A stretch of 64,000 bases of DNA. It comes from Aggregatilineales bacterium. Its GTDB lineage: Bacteria; Chloroflexota; Anaerolineae; Aggregatilineales; Ch27. The translations under genes were made by a program, and so were the position numbers. The DNA lies in the NCBI GenBank assembly GCA_029976025.1, contig JARKNX010000222.1, positions 100,395 through 164,394 on the forward strand, written 5' to 3'. Below are positions 48,069-57,072 of this stretch, piece after piece. How positions within the stretch are numbered: position 1 is the stretch's first letter; every line of letters begins with the position of its first letter. Under the pieces are notes generated by a model that was given only the letters and a program-made list of their open reading frames with translations, searched no databases and was not told the origin of the DNA.

Positions 48069-50141
48069 GTGTCTCAAGAACAAGCCATTCAATTCCTGCA
48101 ACAGGGTATCGCCGCAGCCAGAGCCAAACAGAACGAAGAGGCGCGCCGGCTGTTACAGAACGCCATCCGCCTCGATCCAGCTAACGAAACCGCCTGGTTG
48201 TGGCTGAGCAGTGTCGCCCGCGACAACAAGGAACGGGTTTTCTGCCTGCGCCAGCTTTTACAGATCAACCCGCAAAATGAAATGGCTATCAAGGGGTTGA
48301 AGGCGCTTGGCGTTTCCGTGGGCGATACGCCTGAAGAAGCCGCCGCGCCCAGGAGCGCCATCCCCCAGCCGGCGGCGGACCGGATTACCGCGGCGCGCGC
48401 CACGCTCGATCCGATCATTCAGCGCGTGCTCACCCGCCCCGACCCTTATGCGGATATCCGCTGGGTGCATAAGGAGCGCAACAGAGCCGGTGAGCGCGCC
48501 GCCACGCTCTTCAATATCACGATTCGCGTGGTGCCCATCCTGGTCCTGCTGTGTATCATCGGAGCAGCAGCGGCTTATATCAGCCAGAATCCGAATGCCA
48601 TCGCGCTGGCCCCGACCTGGACACCCAGCCCGACGCCGACTGTCACGCCGACCCCGACGCCGGGCTTCACGCCAACGCCCAGCCCGACGCCAGCCCTGAC
48701 GTACACCCCCACGCCGCCGATTGACCCGGCCCTGCCACACGGCGATCTGTTCGCCGGGATGACGATAACGCCGGAATATCCGCGTTTTGAAGAAGGCCGC
48801 ATCCTTGAGGAAGCGGTCATCCTGCTCAACAACAACCGCGACAGCCAGGCGCTACCTACCCTCTCAGCCCTGCGCCAGACCCTGCTGGAAGGCAGCACCA
48901 GCGCCAACCCGTACTACTACGAAGCTGTCGCCCTGACCGACCTGGGCGATACAGAGCGGGCCGAACGGGTGCTGCAGGAAGGCCTGACCAAACTGGAAGA
49001 CCTGAACGCGAATACTTCCCTGCTACATGCGGGGCTGGCCTATGTCTACGCCGCTGAGGGCAATCTGGCCGCCTCCAACGAGGAAGCCGACCGGGCGCTG
49101 GCAGGCGATCCCCGCCTCCCCCAGCCATACTATCTGCTGGCTCAGAACGCCATCACTCGCGGCAACTATCAGGCGGCCGCCGATGTCATCCAGGAAGGGC
49201 TGGAGCAGCACCCCGCCGATGTGTATCTGTGGATTCAGTTGGGCAAGCTCAACCTGGCCCGCCAGCAGCCCGCCGAAGCGCAGCAAAACGCCCGCGTGGC
49301 GCTGTACATTGATCCGACCGCCGAAGAGGCTTACCTCCTGCAGGCTGAGGCGGATATGGCGATCGGCGACTACGGCCTGTCCGTCCTGCACCTGCAAGAC
49401 TTCCTGTTCACCTACCCCGGCAGCATTGAGGGCTGGACAATGCTCGGCGATGCCCGCGCCCGGGAAGGCAATTTCGATCTGGCAATTGACGCCTACAGCC
49501 GCGCCGTCAACACGAGCGAGAAAGAGCGCTCGCAAATTCCGGCGCTGATGAGCCGCGCCGCCCTGTACAATCAGCGCCATCAGTACGCCCGGGCCTACAG
49601 CGATTTCAATACCGTGTTGAATATCGACAACGCCTATGTCCCTGCGCGTGAAGGCCGCGCCCTGGCTGCCTACCGATCCGGGCGGTTCGGTGAAGCCGTC
49701 GAAGATGTCGATCTCCTGCTGGAGCAATTCCCCGACCGCGATGATCTCCGGCTGCTCAAGGCGCGCGCGCTGGTGGATGGGGCGAATCCCCGCAATGAGA
49801 CGGCCTATCAGCAGGCTCTGGAAAATGCCCTGCAGATTCTTTCCGGCGCGTTCCCGGGGCGGCTCGATAGCGCGCTTCAGCCCCTGGCCTATGAATACCG
49901 GGCCCGTATCCTGCTGGAGCAGGAGAATGCGCGCAACGCGCTGACTGATGTCGATGCCGCGCTGACGCGGCAGGAATCCGGCTACCGCCATTATCTGCGC
50001 GGGCGCATTCAGGAGGCGCTGAACAACGAAGACGAAGCGCGCAAGGAATTTGAATGGGTGCGGTTGTGGGGGCAGGTATTCAGTTATCCGTTTTTGCCGG
50101 ACGCCATCACGCGCCTGCAGGCGCTGCAAGCGCAGCCTTAA
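48069..50141 (+). CDS. Membrane-spanning TPR protein
   Basis: A 690-residue protein with TPR-like repeats at both ends. Residues about 1-80 form a short N-terminal TPR pair (AAARAKQNEEARRLLQNAIRLDP), probably cytoplasmic. One membrane helix near 153-172 is followed by a PTPTP stalk (about 178-215) and then roughly ten TPR units (for example ALAGDPRLPQPYYLLAQNAI, RVALYIDPTAEEAYLLQAEA) outside. I chose GTG 48069 because GAGGATGG precedes it; an ATG at 48036 is an alternative. TPR arrays bind partner proteins. Convergent with the DUF4129 gene. Confidence 0.85.
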   Translation: MSQEQAIQFLQQGIAAARAKQNEEARRLLQNAIRLDPANETAWLWLSSVARDNKERVFCLRQLLQINPQNEMAIKGLKALGVSVGDTPEEAAAPRSAIPQPAADRITAARATLDPIIQRVLTRPDPYADIRWVHKERNRAGERAATLFNITIRVVPILVLLCIIGAAAAYISQNPNAIALAPTWTPSPTPTVTPTPTPGFTPTPSPTPALTYTPTPPIDPALPHGDLFAGMTITPEYPRFEEGRILEEAVILLNNNRDSQALPTLSALRQTLLEGSTSANPYYYEAVALTDLGDTERAERVLQEGLTKLEDLNANTSLLHAGLAYVYAAEGNLAASNEEADRALAGDPRLPQPYYLLAQNAITRGNYQAAADVIQEGLEQHPADVYLWIQLGKLNLARQQPAEAQQNARVALYIDPTAEEAYLLQAEADMAIGDYGLSVLHLQDFLFTYPGSIEGWTMLGDARAREGNFDLAIDAYSRAVNTSEKERSQIPALMSRAALYNQRHQYARAYSDFNTVLNIDNAYVPAREGRALAAYRSGRFGEAVEDVDLLLEQFPDRDDLRLLKARALVDGANPRNETAYQQALENALQILSGAFPGRLDSALQPLAYEYRARILLEQENARNALTDVDAALTRQESGYRHYLRGRIQEALNNEDEARKEFEWVRLWGQVFSYPFLPDAITRLQALQAQP

Positions 50142-50164
50142 TCGCATCAGCGTGACAAAAGACG

Positions 50165-50194
50165 CAGGGATAGGCGGCGCCTATCCCTGTTTTG
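50165..50194. terminator. Bidirectional terminator between convergent genes
   Basis: CAGGGATAGGC (50165-50175) pairs with GCCTATCCCTG (50179-50189), followed by TTTTGTT; the minus-strand side has GCGTCTTTTG. Confidence 0.85.
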
Positions 50195-50210
50195 TTACAG
50201 CCTCAGATAC

Positions 50211-51692
50211 TCAGGACGGGGCTGGAGCGGGCATATTCTTAAATCGCTCCAGCGCATCCGTGACCTCGCGGAGGGCGTCGGCCCCTTCGGGGACCTCGCC
50301 GTAATGAACGCGCACGTATGCCTCGGTAATGAGATTAATCTCTTCCCGGGCCGCCGGGAAAGCTCCCTGCAGCACCAGCCGGTATTCGTAAGGTGTCTGG
50401 GAAGCGGCGCGCGGATACCCCTGTCTGGCGGCCAGCCGGGCCATCTGAGCGTAGGCGCGGCGCACCGTCAGCGCCGCGAACAGGTCACGCCCGAAGCCAA
50501 ACTGCCCGACGGCATTCCGCATTGCGTTGAGCGCGCCCAACCCGCGTCGGAAGATATCCCGCAGCCCCCCCAGGGCGTCGCCGTCCAGATCCTCATACTC
50601 CTCGTTATCCTGGCGCGCGCCCTGCCGCTGGCGTCGCAGGGTGAAGAAGATCACCGCCGCCACAAGCAGGATCGCCAGCACCGTCACACAAATCTGCGAG
50701 CCGCCAAGCTGCGCCAGAAACTGCTGAATCTGCTGCATGATCTCAGCCAGGCCGCTCATCTGCTGGGGGAGGCCCTGATCGACGGTGTTAGAAAATTCGG
50801 GGACCTGAAGTTCCATCCCGCTGCCGGCTGTCAGAGCCTGGATAATGGCCTGCAGAATCACGCCCACCACATAGAGGATGGGGGACATGAGCAGGGCAAC
50901 CAGCATGACGAATCCGCTCAAGATAGGCTGGATGATGCGGGCGATGAGATCAGGCTCCATCCCGCTCACCAGGACAGCGATCAGGAAGCCGGCCAGGGTC
51001 ACCGCGCCGGCGGTAGCGGCCATGAAGAACATCCAGCGCGGCCCAAACGTGATCGGCTGGTCGCTCATCTCCCGCAGAGAAATAGCGCGGGACATGCTGA
51101 TCCCCAGCAGGCCGAAGAAAAAGAACGCCGGCAGCGCCGCCAACACCACCGTCCGCGCTACCGGGAACAGCGTCGCCGCGAGCAGGAAGAGGATCCCCAG
51201 GCGCATCCAGAAGGCTGCCCGCGTAGGGGTGGGTGGGGTCAACGCCAGCCGTAACCCGCGCCACCAGATCACCGCTATCAACAACAGCACGGGCACAAAC
51301 GGCGGGATAACGAGAAGCGGAATCGGCTTCAACTGCCCGCTGATCTCGATTTCTGCGGGGGCGATATTCGCCTCCATCGGCGGCAGCACAACACCAACCG
51401 TCACCAGCACCGCCGCCAGCATAGCCGCCAGAAAGACGATCTGGCGCAGGCTCTCCCACATACCCCAGGCATCGAGAAACCGCACCAGAAAGAGCGCGGC
51501 CAGCATATTGAGCGCAATATGGAGCAAATTCGCATAGGGAGAAAGGATGCTCGCTCCCGGCAGGATAATAGCAAACCAGGGCGCAATCCACATCGCTTCC
51601 ATCAGCACCAGAAGCCCGTGGGTAAGCTCCAGCCGCCAGTCCAAACGGACGGGATTCAACTCAGGATCGCGCAGGCGCCGGATCAGGTTCAC
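50211..51692 (-). CDS. DUF4129-containing membrane protein
   Basis: A 493-residue polytopic protein. About eight hydrophobic helices lie between residues 25 and 290. A further helix sits near 335-352, followed by a cytoplasmic domain. The end matches DUF4129: AALTVRRAYAQMARLAARQGYPRAASQTPYEYRLVL and ITEAYVRVHYGEVPEG. DUF4129 proteins commonly accompany MoxR and DUF58 genes, exactly as here, in envelope-linked units of unclear function. The GTG start overlaps the DUF58 stop (GTGA). Confidence 0.87.
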   Translation of the reverse strand: MNLIRRLRDPELNPVRLDWRLELTHGLLVLMEAMWIAPWFAIILPGASILSPYANLLHIALNMLAALFLVRFLDAWGMWESLRQIVFLAAMLAAVLVTVGVVLPPMEANIAPAEIEISGQLKPIPLLVIPPFVPVLLLIAVIWWRGLRLALTPPTPTRAAFWMRLGILFLLAATLFPVARTVVLAALPAFFFFGLLGISMSRAISLREMSDQPITFGPRWMFFMAATAGAVTLAGFLIAVLVSGMEPDLIARIIQPILSGFVMLVALLMSPILYVVGVILQAIIQALTAGSGMELQVPEFSNTVDQGLPQQMSGLAEIMQQIQQFLAQLGGSQICVTVLAILLVAAVIFFTLRRQRQGARQDNEEYEDLDGDALGGLRDIFRRGLGALNAMRNAVGQFGFGRDLFAALTVRRAYAQMARLAARQGYPRAASQTPYEYRLVLQGAFPAAREEINLITEAYVRVHYGEVPEGADALREVTDALERFKNMPAPAPS

Positions 51693-53053
51693 GCGCCACC
51701 TTCCTGTTTGCTGCGCTCCAGCAAGAATCGCTGACGCGGGGTGAGTTGCTCTTCCTGTCCATCCGCGTTCGACGGCGGAGGCGGCTCGCTGGCGATAGGC
51801 AGATGGTGCATCAACACCCCGGATATGGGCCGGGGCGGCTCCTTGCCCAGCATTAGCACGACCACGCGCCGTCCGCTGTCACGCAGGCGGACAATCGTCC
51901 CCTCAACGCCCTCCGAGAGGAACGCTGTCACCAGCACCAGCGTCGCGCCCCAGGGCAGCCGGGGGCTTTCATCCATCAGGAAAGAGCCGAAATCCTGTGC
52001 GACAATGTAGCTCACGCCGGCCAGCGTCTCCAGGATGTGCAGGAGCTGGGTATGGCTGCGGCCGGGCAGGACGCGAAACGGCTGGTCAGCATGGGCCAGC
52101 GTCCCGTTAGCCACCACGCCGACCGAATAACCCTGCTCCACCCCCCAGTAACACAGAGAGGCCGTTGTGCTGACCAGATACTCCAGCATATCCGGCCAGA
52201 AACCGTGCCAGTGCTGCTCATAAGTGGCGACGTTCAGGGCGAAGACGACGCTCACGCTGCGCGTCGGCTCATATACCCTGGTCTGCAGATCGCCGGCGCG
52301 CGCGGTCGCCTTCCAGTGAATGTGGCGCAGGTCGTCCTCCGGCTGATGATCGCGGACGCCCATGATACGGTTGGGATCTTCGAAAAGCCGCTGGTGAGAG
52401 CTTAATTCACCCAGGGGGTCCTTCATCGGCAGGCCAAGCTCCGCCAGAGTCTTGATCTCCGGGTAGATAACCAGGTATTCCGGCGGGGCCAGCTCCCGCC
52501 CCCGCTCAAAGAGATTAAACGGGTCGCCGGAGAGCACAACCGCCGGCCCGACCTGATACACGCCGCGCTCCCGGGCCAGCAGTTGGAAATGGCGGCGCAC
52601 CCGCTGGTACCAGCGCAGCGTGTAGACGTTGGTCAGGTAACCCACCTCCGGGCTGGGGGCTTCGCTGAGCCGGCTTTCATCCAGAGGGGCGAATGCCTGC
52701 GGCCACTCATCATCGACATGCATCCAGGCCAGCGGGAGCGCCTTACGATTCTCCACAACGATTTCAGCCTGGATAGACTCGCCGGGGAAAACGCGCTTGT
52801 ACTGAAAGCGCCGAATGTAGTGAACGCTGTCCAGCGCCCGGCGGCTCCAGAACCAGGCAGCCAGCACCACCACCAGCATGAAACCGGTCAGCGCGACTAA
52901 AGTGGTATTCTGGAGCAGGCCGCCAACAACAAACAGCAGCAGGGCCATCCACACCCAGCGGTGATCCAGCAGGCTGTGGACGGAATCGCGCTGCTCTGCC
53001 CGCCGGGTGTTGAGCAGCTCGCGCTCCGCTTCTTCAAAGTCGAAGATAGCCAC
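51689..53053 (-). CDS. DUF58 domain protein
   Basis: A 454-residue protein with two membrane helices near residues 33-70 and a large soluble part. The DUF58 core RIMGVRDHQPEDDLRHIHWKATAR lies near residue 235, and a von Willebrand A-like fold is suggested by the following SVVFALNVAT region. It lies between a MoxR ATPase gene (5 nt upstream) and a DUF4129 gene (4-nt overlap downstream). The trio is a conserved bacterial module, with MoxR as chaperone-like ATPase for the DUF58/VWA partner. Confidence 0.9.
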   Translation of the reverse strand: MAIFDFEEAERELLNTRRAEQRDSVHSLLDHRWVWMALLLFVVGGLLQNTTLVALTGFMLVVVLAAWFWSRRALDSVHYIRRFQYKRVFPGESIQAEIVVENRKALPLAWMHVDDEWPQAFAPLDESRLSEAPSPEVGYLTNVYTLRWYQRVRRHFQLLARERGVYQVGPAVVLSGDPFNLFERGRELAPPEYLVIYPEIKTLAELGLPMKDPLGELSSHQRLFEDPNRIMGVRDHQPEDDLRHIHWKATARAGDLQTRVYEPTRSVSVVFALNVATYEQHWHGFWPDMLEYLVSTTASLCYWGVEQGYSVGVVANGTLAHADQPFRVLPGRSHTQLLHILETLAGVSYIVAQDFGSFLMDESPRLPWGATLVLVTAFLSEGVEGTIVRLRDSGRRVVVLMLGKEPPRPISGVLMHHLPIASEPPPPSNADGQEEQLTPRQRFLLERSKQEGGA

Positions 53054-53058
53054 GGCGG

Positions 53059-53994
53059 CTACGCTTCCACCGGAACCGGCACAGTGTTGACGATATCGGA
53101 CACGATTTCTTCTGGCTTGCGGCCCCGCAAACGCACTTGCGGGCTGAGCATGATGCGGTGGGTGATGACATACGGGGCCAGTTTCTTGACATCATCCGGC
53201 AGCACAAAATCGCGCCCCATCACCGCTGCCCAGGCCTGGCTGGTGCGGTAGAGGGCCATAGTCGCCCGCGGGCTGGCGCCCAGATCAACTTCCTGGTGCT
53301 GGCGGGTGGTGCGGATAACCTCCACGATGTAGTCGTGCACGCTCTGCTCCACCCGGACCTCCCGCACGGCCCGGATCATGTTCATGACCGTGTCCGGCTC
53401 CGTCACCGGGGCCAGCGTCTCCATCGGGTCCTCGGTGCGGAAGCGCGTCAGGATGGTCCGTTCTTCATCCTCAGTCGGGTAGCCGATGTCGATCCGCATC
53501 AAAAACCGATCGATTTGCGCTTCTGGCAGCGGGAAGGTCCCTTCCAGCTCGATCGGGTTCTGTGTCGCAATGACGAGGAAGGGGCGCGGCAGCCGCATTG
53601 TCTCCAGATCGACTGTGATCTGGCGTTCCTGCATGGCCTCCAGCAGCGCGCTCTGGGTGCGGGGCGTGGCCCGGTTGATCTCGTCCGCCAGCACGATCTG
53701 GCTGAGGATCGGGCCGGGCCGGTACTCGAATTCCTGGCGCTTCTGGTTGAAGAAGTTGATGCCGGTCACATCGCTGGGCAGCAGGTCCGGCGTGAACTGG
53801 ATGCGGCGGAAGGTACAGCCAAGGGAGACAGCCATCGCTTTGGCCAGCGTGGTCTTGCCCGTGCCGGGGACATCCTCCAGCAGGATGTGCCCTTCGCTCA
53901 GAACGGCAGTCAGCACCAGATTGATGAGTTCCTCTTTGCCAACGATAACACGCTGAACATTCTCGCGAATACGCTGTGCAGTTTCTGCAATCAT
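53059..53994 (-). CDS. MoxR-family AAA+ ATPase
   Basis: A 311-residue MoxR ATPase. Walker A is EDVPGTGKTTLAKA near residues 40-50, Walker B IVLADEINRATPRTQSALLEAM, sensor 1 VIATQNPIELEGTFPLPEAQ, and the C-terminal lid GASPRATMALYRTSQAWA. MoxR proteins act with VWA-domain partners in protein maturation. ATG 53994 was chosen; the frame is open to 54117, but those 41 residues look non-coding. First gene of a three-gene operon with DUF58 and DUF4129. Confidence 0.93.
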   Translation of the reverse strand: MIAETAQRIRENVQRVIVGKEELINLVLTAVLSEGHILLEDVPGTGKTTLAKAMAVSLGCTFRRIQFTPDLLPSDVTGINFFNQKRQEFEYRPGPILSQIVLADEINRATPRTQSALLEAMQERQITVDLETMRLPRPFLVIATQNPIELEGTFPLPEAQIDRFLMRIDIGYPTEDEERTILTRFRTEDPMETLAPVTEPDTVMNMIRAVREVRVEQSVHDYIVEVIRTTRQHQEVDLGASPRATMALYRTSQAWAAVMGRDFVLPDDVKKLAPYVITHRIMLSPQVRLRGRKPEEIVSDIVNTVPVPVEA

Positions 53995-54045
53995 ACAGAC
54001 GCCTCTTGCGGGTAGCAGCCAGATGCAAGGTTTAAACGATGCCGA

Positions 54046-54074
54046 AGTATAACCAACATGAGGGTCAGCCCCAA
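54046..54074 (-). promoter_or_regulatory. Candidate promoter of the moxR operon
   Basis: On the minus strand TTGGGG (54069-54074) and TATACT (54046-54051) are 17 nt apart, about 50 nt before the start codon. Confidence 0.4.
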
Positions 54075-54158
54075 TCCCGATTTTTGAATCGCGGGTTGTG
54101 CCGCCGCCCATAAGCACAAATCTCTAACAACTTACACAGGCGCCTGCCGGACTCCCTG

Positions 54159-54188
54159 TTGCATAAGCAGCCTGACTACGACGATAAT
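54159..54188 (+). promoter_or_regulatory. Candidate promoter of the kinase-like gene
   Basis: TTGCAT (54159-54164) and GATAAT (54183-54188) are 18 nt apart, 28 nt before the ATG at 54217. Confidence 0.4.
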
Positions 54189-54216
54189 TAAGGCAGGCCG
54201 AAGTGACGGAGGAAGT

Positions 54217-55344
54217 ATGGCACAGGCAGCCACTCAAATCGACTACCGTGCGTTAATCGACGGGCTGGGGCAGGGTGTCCTGCTGTTCGATGCCAGCGGC
54301 AACCTGATGCTGGACAATCTGGCCGCCCGGTCTATCCTGGGGCAGAACCTGATCCTGATCCGGGCCGAAGGCTGGCCGGCTATGGCGCTGCTGCTGGACG
54401 GCCCGCGGGAAGGCGGCCCGACGATGGATCAGCTCCGTGAGCAGGCGCTGCGTTCCCCTACTCCGGTTCGCTTCCACACTTATTTCAACGGGGCCTACAC
54501 ACCCTGCTGGATTGCCGCCATCTACGGCGCCAGCGGGGCTATGTTCACGATGATCATCATCGAGAAGCCCGATTGGACCGCCCTGACGGAATTGATGAGC
54601 ACCTTCCGCAACGAGGCGCGCATGTCCCTTTCCGCCACGCGCGGGCATGCCGAACTGGTCAAGCAGCTTCTCCGCAAAAATGAAGGCAATCCGGCGGTGA
54701 AGGCGCTCAGCGAACGCGTCCGGGGCTTCACAGAAATTATTGCCACCCACATGCTGCGGCTGCAAAACCTGATGGATATGCTCCAGCGGCTGGAAGTTAT
54801 CCGGATCGGCGAGTTGAGCAAGCAGGTCCGCGAAGGGCGGCGAAAGATCATCCTGCTTGACTATGTCGAAGATTTCCTGGAACAGTTCGCCGACGAGGCG
54901 ATGGCCGACCCGGATATGGGCGGCGGCGACTTCCGCGACCGGCTGACGCTCAATATCCCCGATCATCTTCACGTATACGGCTCGCCGATGTACTTCAGCT
55001 ACGCCTTGCACGATCTGCTGCGCAACGCCGCCTGTTACAGCGAGCCGGGCACGGAGATCATCCTGCGCGCCTATGAGGATGCCACCGGCAACTATGTCCA
55101 GTTTGACATAATTGATCAGGGCTTTGGCATCCGCGACAAGGAACAGGATCGGGTCTTCCGGCCCTTTCAGCGGGCGCGGCAGCCGCAGATCATCGGCGTG
55201 GACGGCTACGGCCTGAGCCTGTACCTGACCAAAGCCGAAATTGAATCCATGGGGGGGCGCATCTGGTTCGACAGCACAGAAGGCGTCGGCAGCACCTTCA
55301 GCTTCAAGCTGCCGATGTACGCACCTACGGATACCACAATGTAG
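54217..55344 (+). CDS. Histidine-kinase-like protein lacking the phospho-acceptor His
   Basis: A 375-residue soluble protein. Residues 8-115 look like a PAS-type sensor (IDGLGQGVLLFDASGNLMLDN). The dimerisation helix aligns with a HisKA domain, but where HELRTPLTAIRGYAEL is usual it reads NEARMSLSATRGHAEL, so Asn132 stands in place of His. The ATPase domain is present: LHDLLRNAACYS (N box), IIDQGFGIRDKEQ (G1), GVDGYGLSLYLTKAEIE (G2). It may bind ATP but cannot autophosphorylate on the standard site. No response regulator is nearby. Starts after GGAGGAAGT. Confidence 0.85.
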   Translation: MAQAATQIDYRALIDGLGQGVLLFDASGNLMLDNLAARSILGQNLILIRAEGWPAMALLLDGPREGGPTMDQLREQALRSPTPVRFHTYFNGAYTPCWIAAIYGASGAMFTMIIIEKPDWTALTELMSTFRNEARMSLSATRGHAELVKQLLRKNEGNPAVKALSERVRGFTEIIATHMLRLQNLMDMLQRLEVIRIGELSKQVREGRRKIILLDYVEDFLEQFADEAMADPDMGGGDFRDRLTLNIPDHLHVYGSPMYFSYALHDLLRNAACYSEPGTEIILRAYEDATGNYVQFDIIDQGFGIRDKEQDRVFRPFQRARQPQIIGVDGYGLSLYLTKAEIESMGGRIWFDSTEGVGSTFSFKLPMYAPTDTTM

Positions 55345-55365
55345 CTCCCTGAACATTGTAAAACA

Positions 55366-55402
55366 ACAGCCCTGCCGAACGCACCCGGCAGGGCTGTTTC
55401 TT
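55366..55402. terminator. Bidirectional terminator between the kinase-like gene and metK
   Basis: ACAGCCCTGCCG (55366-55377) pairs perfectly with CGGCAGGGCTGT (55386-55397). TTCTTT follows on the plus strand, TTGTTTTAC on the minus strand. Confidence 0.88.
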
Positions 55403-55416
55403 TGGCAGGCGAATCG

Positions 55417-56634
55417 CTACAGGCCGGCTTCCTGACGCAGGATCGCGGCTTTGTCGGTGCGCTCCCACGACACGTTCAGATCGTCGCGGCCAAAGTGGCC
55501 GTACGAAGCGACCTGGTGAAAGATCGGGCGGCGCAGATCCAGATACTGAATGATGGCCGCCGGCCGCATGTCGAAGTGTTTGCGGATCAACCCTTCCAGA
55601 ACCTCATCGCTGACCTTGCCCGTGCCGAAGGTTTCGATCGCGATACTGGTCGGCTGCGCCACGCCGATGGCATAGCTGACCTGAAGCTCCACCCGGTCAG
55701 CGAGGCCGGCAGCCACAATGTTCTTGCAGATATAGCGGGCCATGTAGGCGCTGGACCGATCCACCTTCGTGGGGTCCTTGCCGCTGAAGGCGCCGCCGCC
55801 GTGCCGGGCCACGCCGCCATACGTATCGACAATGATCTTGCGCCCGGTCAGGCCGGCGTCGCCCATCGGGCCGCCCGTCACGAAACGCCCGGTCGGGTTG
55901 ACAAAGATGCGCGTATGGTCATCCCGCAGTTCGGCGGGGACAACACGGTTGATCACATGCTCAATCACATCGGCGCGGATTTGTTCCTGGCTGACATCGG
56001 GGGCATGCTGCGTGCTGACCACAATAGTATCGACGCGCTTGGGCTTGCCATAGGCATATTCCACTGTGACCTGGCTCTTACCGTCCGGGCGCAGATACTC
56101 CAGCAGCCCGGTGCGGCGCGCTTCGCTCAGGCGGCGGACCAGCTTGTGGGCCAGGCTGATTGTCAGCGGCATCATCTCCGGAGTCTCGTTGCAGGCGAAG
56201 CCGATCATCATCCCCTGGTCACCGGCGCCGATGGCTTCAATCTGGTCATCGGTCATCCTGCCCTCTTTAGCTTCCAGCGCCTTATCGACACCAAGGGCGA
56301 TATCACCGCTTTGCTCCTTGATGGAGACAAGCACACCGCAGGTATCCGCATCAAAGCCATATTTGGCGCGGGTGTATCCGATATCCCGCACCGTCTGGCG
56401 GGCGATTTCAGCGATATCCACATAGGTGTTGGTGGTAATTTCGCCCGTCACCAGGATGAGACCGGTGGTGACAGAGGTCTCACAGGCTACGCGGGCATTC
56501 GGATCGCTTTTGATAATGGCATCCAGCACTGCATCCGAAATCTGGTCGCAGATTTTATCCGGGTGACCCTCTGTGACACTCTCAGAGGTGAAATAAAAAC
56601 GCGGCGCGGTCATAAACGAAGTATCGCTGCTCAC
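55417..56634 (-). CDS. metK: S-adenosylmethionine synthetase
   Basis: MetK makes SAM from methionine and ATP. The 405-residue protein has [20 protein letters not shown], the [13 protein letters not shown] hexapeptide region, [23 protein letters not shown] and the C-terminal [13 protein letters not shown]. Translation begins at GTG 56634, 7 nt after GGAG. A SAM-I riboswitch with an intrinsic terminator precedes it, so expression should fall when SAM is abundant. This is a single-gene transcript ending at the shared hairpin near 55370. Confidence 0.97.
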   Translation of the reverse strand: MSSDTSFMTAPRFYFTSESVTEGHPDKICDQISDAVLDAIIKSDPNARVACETSVTTGLILVTGEITTNTYVDIAEIARQTVRDIGYTRAKYGFDADTCGVLVSIKEQSGDIALGVDKALEAKEGRMTDDQIEAIGAGDQGMMIGFACNETPEMMPLTISLAHKLVRRLSEARRTGLLEYLRPDGKSQVTVEYAYGKPKRVDTIVVSTQHAPDVSQEQIRADVIEHVINRVVPAELRDDHTRIFVNPTGRFVTGGPMGDAGLTGRKIIVDTYGGVARHGGGAFSGKDPTKVDRSSAYMARYICKNIVAAGLADRVELQVSYAIGVAQPTSIAIETFGTGKVSDEVLEGLIRKHFDMRPAAIIQYLDLRRPIFHQVASYGHFGRDDLNVSWERTDKAAILRQEAGL

Positions 56635-56683
56635 AGAAGCACTCCTTCTCCATTACTTCAGGATTACGAATGGCGGGGCGAAC

Positions 56684-56711
56684 AAAAAGCCCCTTGCAAT
56701 TTACAAGAGGC
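56684..56711 (-). terminator. Riboswitch-controlled terminator in the metK leader
   Basis: On the minus strand GCCTCTTG (56704-56711) pairs with CAAGGGGC (56689-56696), one G-U pair, followed by TTTTTG. It lies between the SAM-I aptamer and the metK start, as the off-switch. Confidence 0.85.
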
Positions 56712-56736
56712 GTGGCAGTTTAGGCTGTGATATCCA

Positions 56737-56851
56737 GTCATCTGCCAAGGAGTCGCCTCCCTGCCGGAATTGGCACCATCCCAACCCGCTTGAACTGGGT
56801 CAGAGGTTGCCGCGACTTCAACGGGCCGGTCCCTCCGTCGCTCTGGATGAC
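56737..56851 (-). ncRNA. SAM-I (S-box) riboswitch aptamer
   Basis: On the minus strand the leader shows the S-box core: P1 GTCATC (56846-56851) with GATGAC (56737-56742), then CAGAGCGACGGAGGGACC, GGCCCGTTGAAG, GCGGCAACC, GGTGCCAATTCC and the closing GGCAGATGAC. These match the conserved SAM-I sequence blocks and their order. It sits upstream of metK and is followed by an intrinsic terminator. Confidence 0.93.
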
Positions 56852-56871
56852 ATATGCGGTTGTTCGGGCGC

Positions 56872-56900
56872 ATATTACCACGCTGGTACAGGCGTGTCAA
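56872..56900 (-). promoter_or_regulatory. Promoter of the SAM riboswitch-metK transcript
   Basis: A perfect TTGACA (56895-56900 on the minus strand) and TAATAT (56872-56877) are 17 nt apart. Transcription would begin about 14 nt before the aptamer. Confidence 0.65.
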
Positions 56901-57012
56901 GCGCGATGCCGGGGCCGGAGGGCAGGCGGTGGGCAGCAGAAAAAGACAAGGCGATACCTCTTCTTCTCGCTTTCTTTCTTCCCACGGCGCGTCACTTTGC
57001 GGGAACAGCTAA

Positions 57013-57040
57013 TTGATTTTTCCCGCCCCGGCAGTACACT
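57013..57040 (+). promoter_or_regulatory. Candidate promoter for the small acidic protein gene
   Basis: TTGATT (57013-57018) and TACACT (57035-57040) are 16 nt apart, 32 nt before the ATG at 57073. Confidence 0.35.
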
Positions 57041-57072
57041 TAGGCAGAGACAGATCAGGAGGCGCACACATC

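Noticed and set aside
54253..55356. Minus-strand frame opposite the kinase-like gene
   Set aside because: Shadow of a gene with clear PAS and ATPase motifs on the other strand.
55402..56730. Long plus-strand frame of about 440 codons across metK
   Set aside because: It is antisense to metK and its riboswitch leader; composition is that of a high-GC shadow frame.
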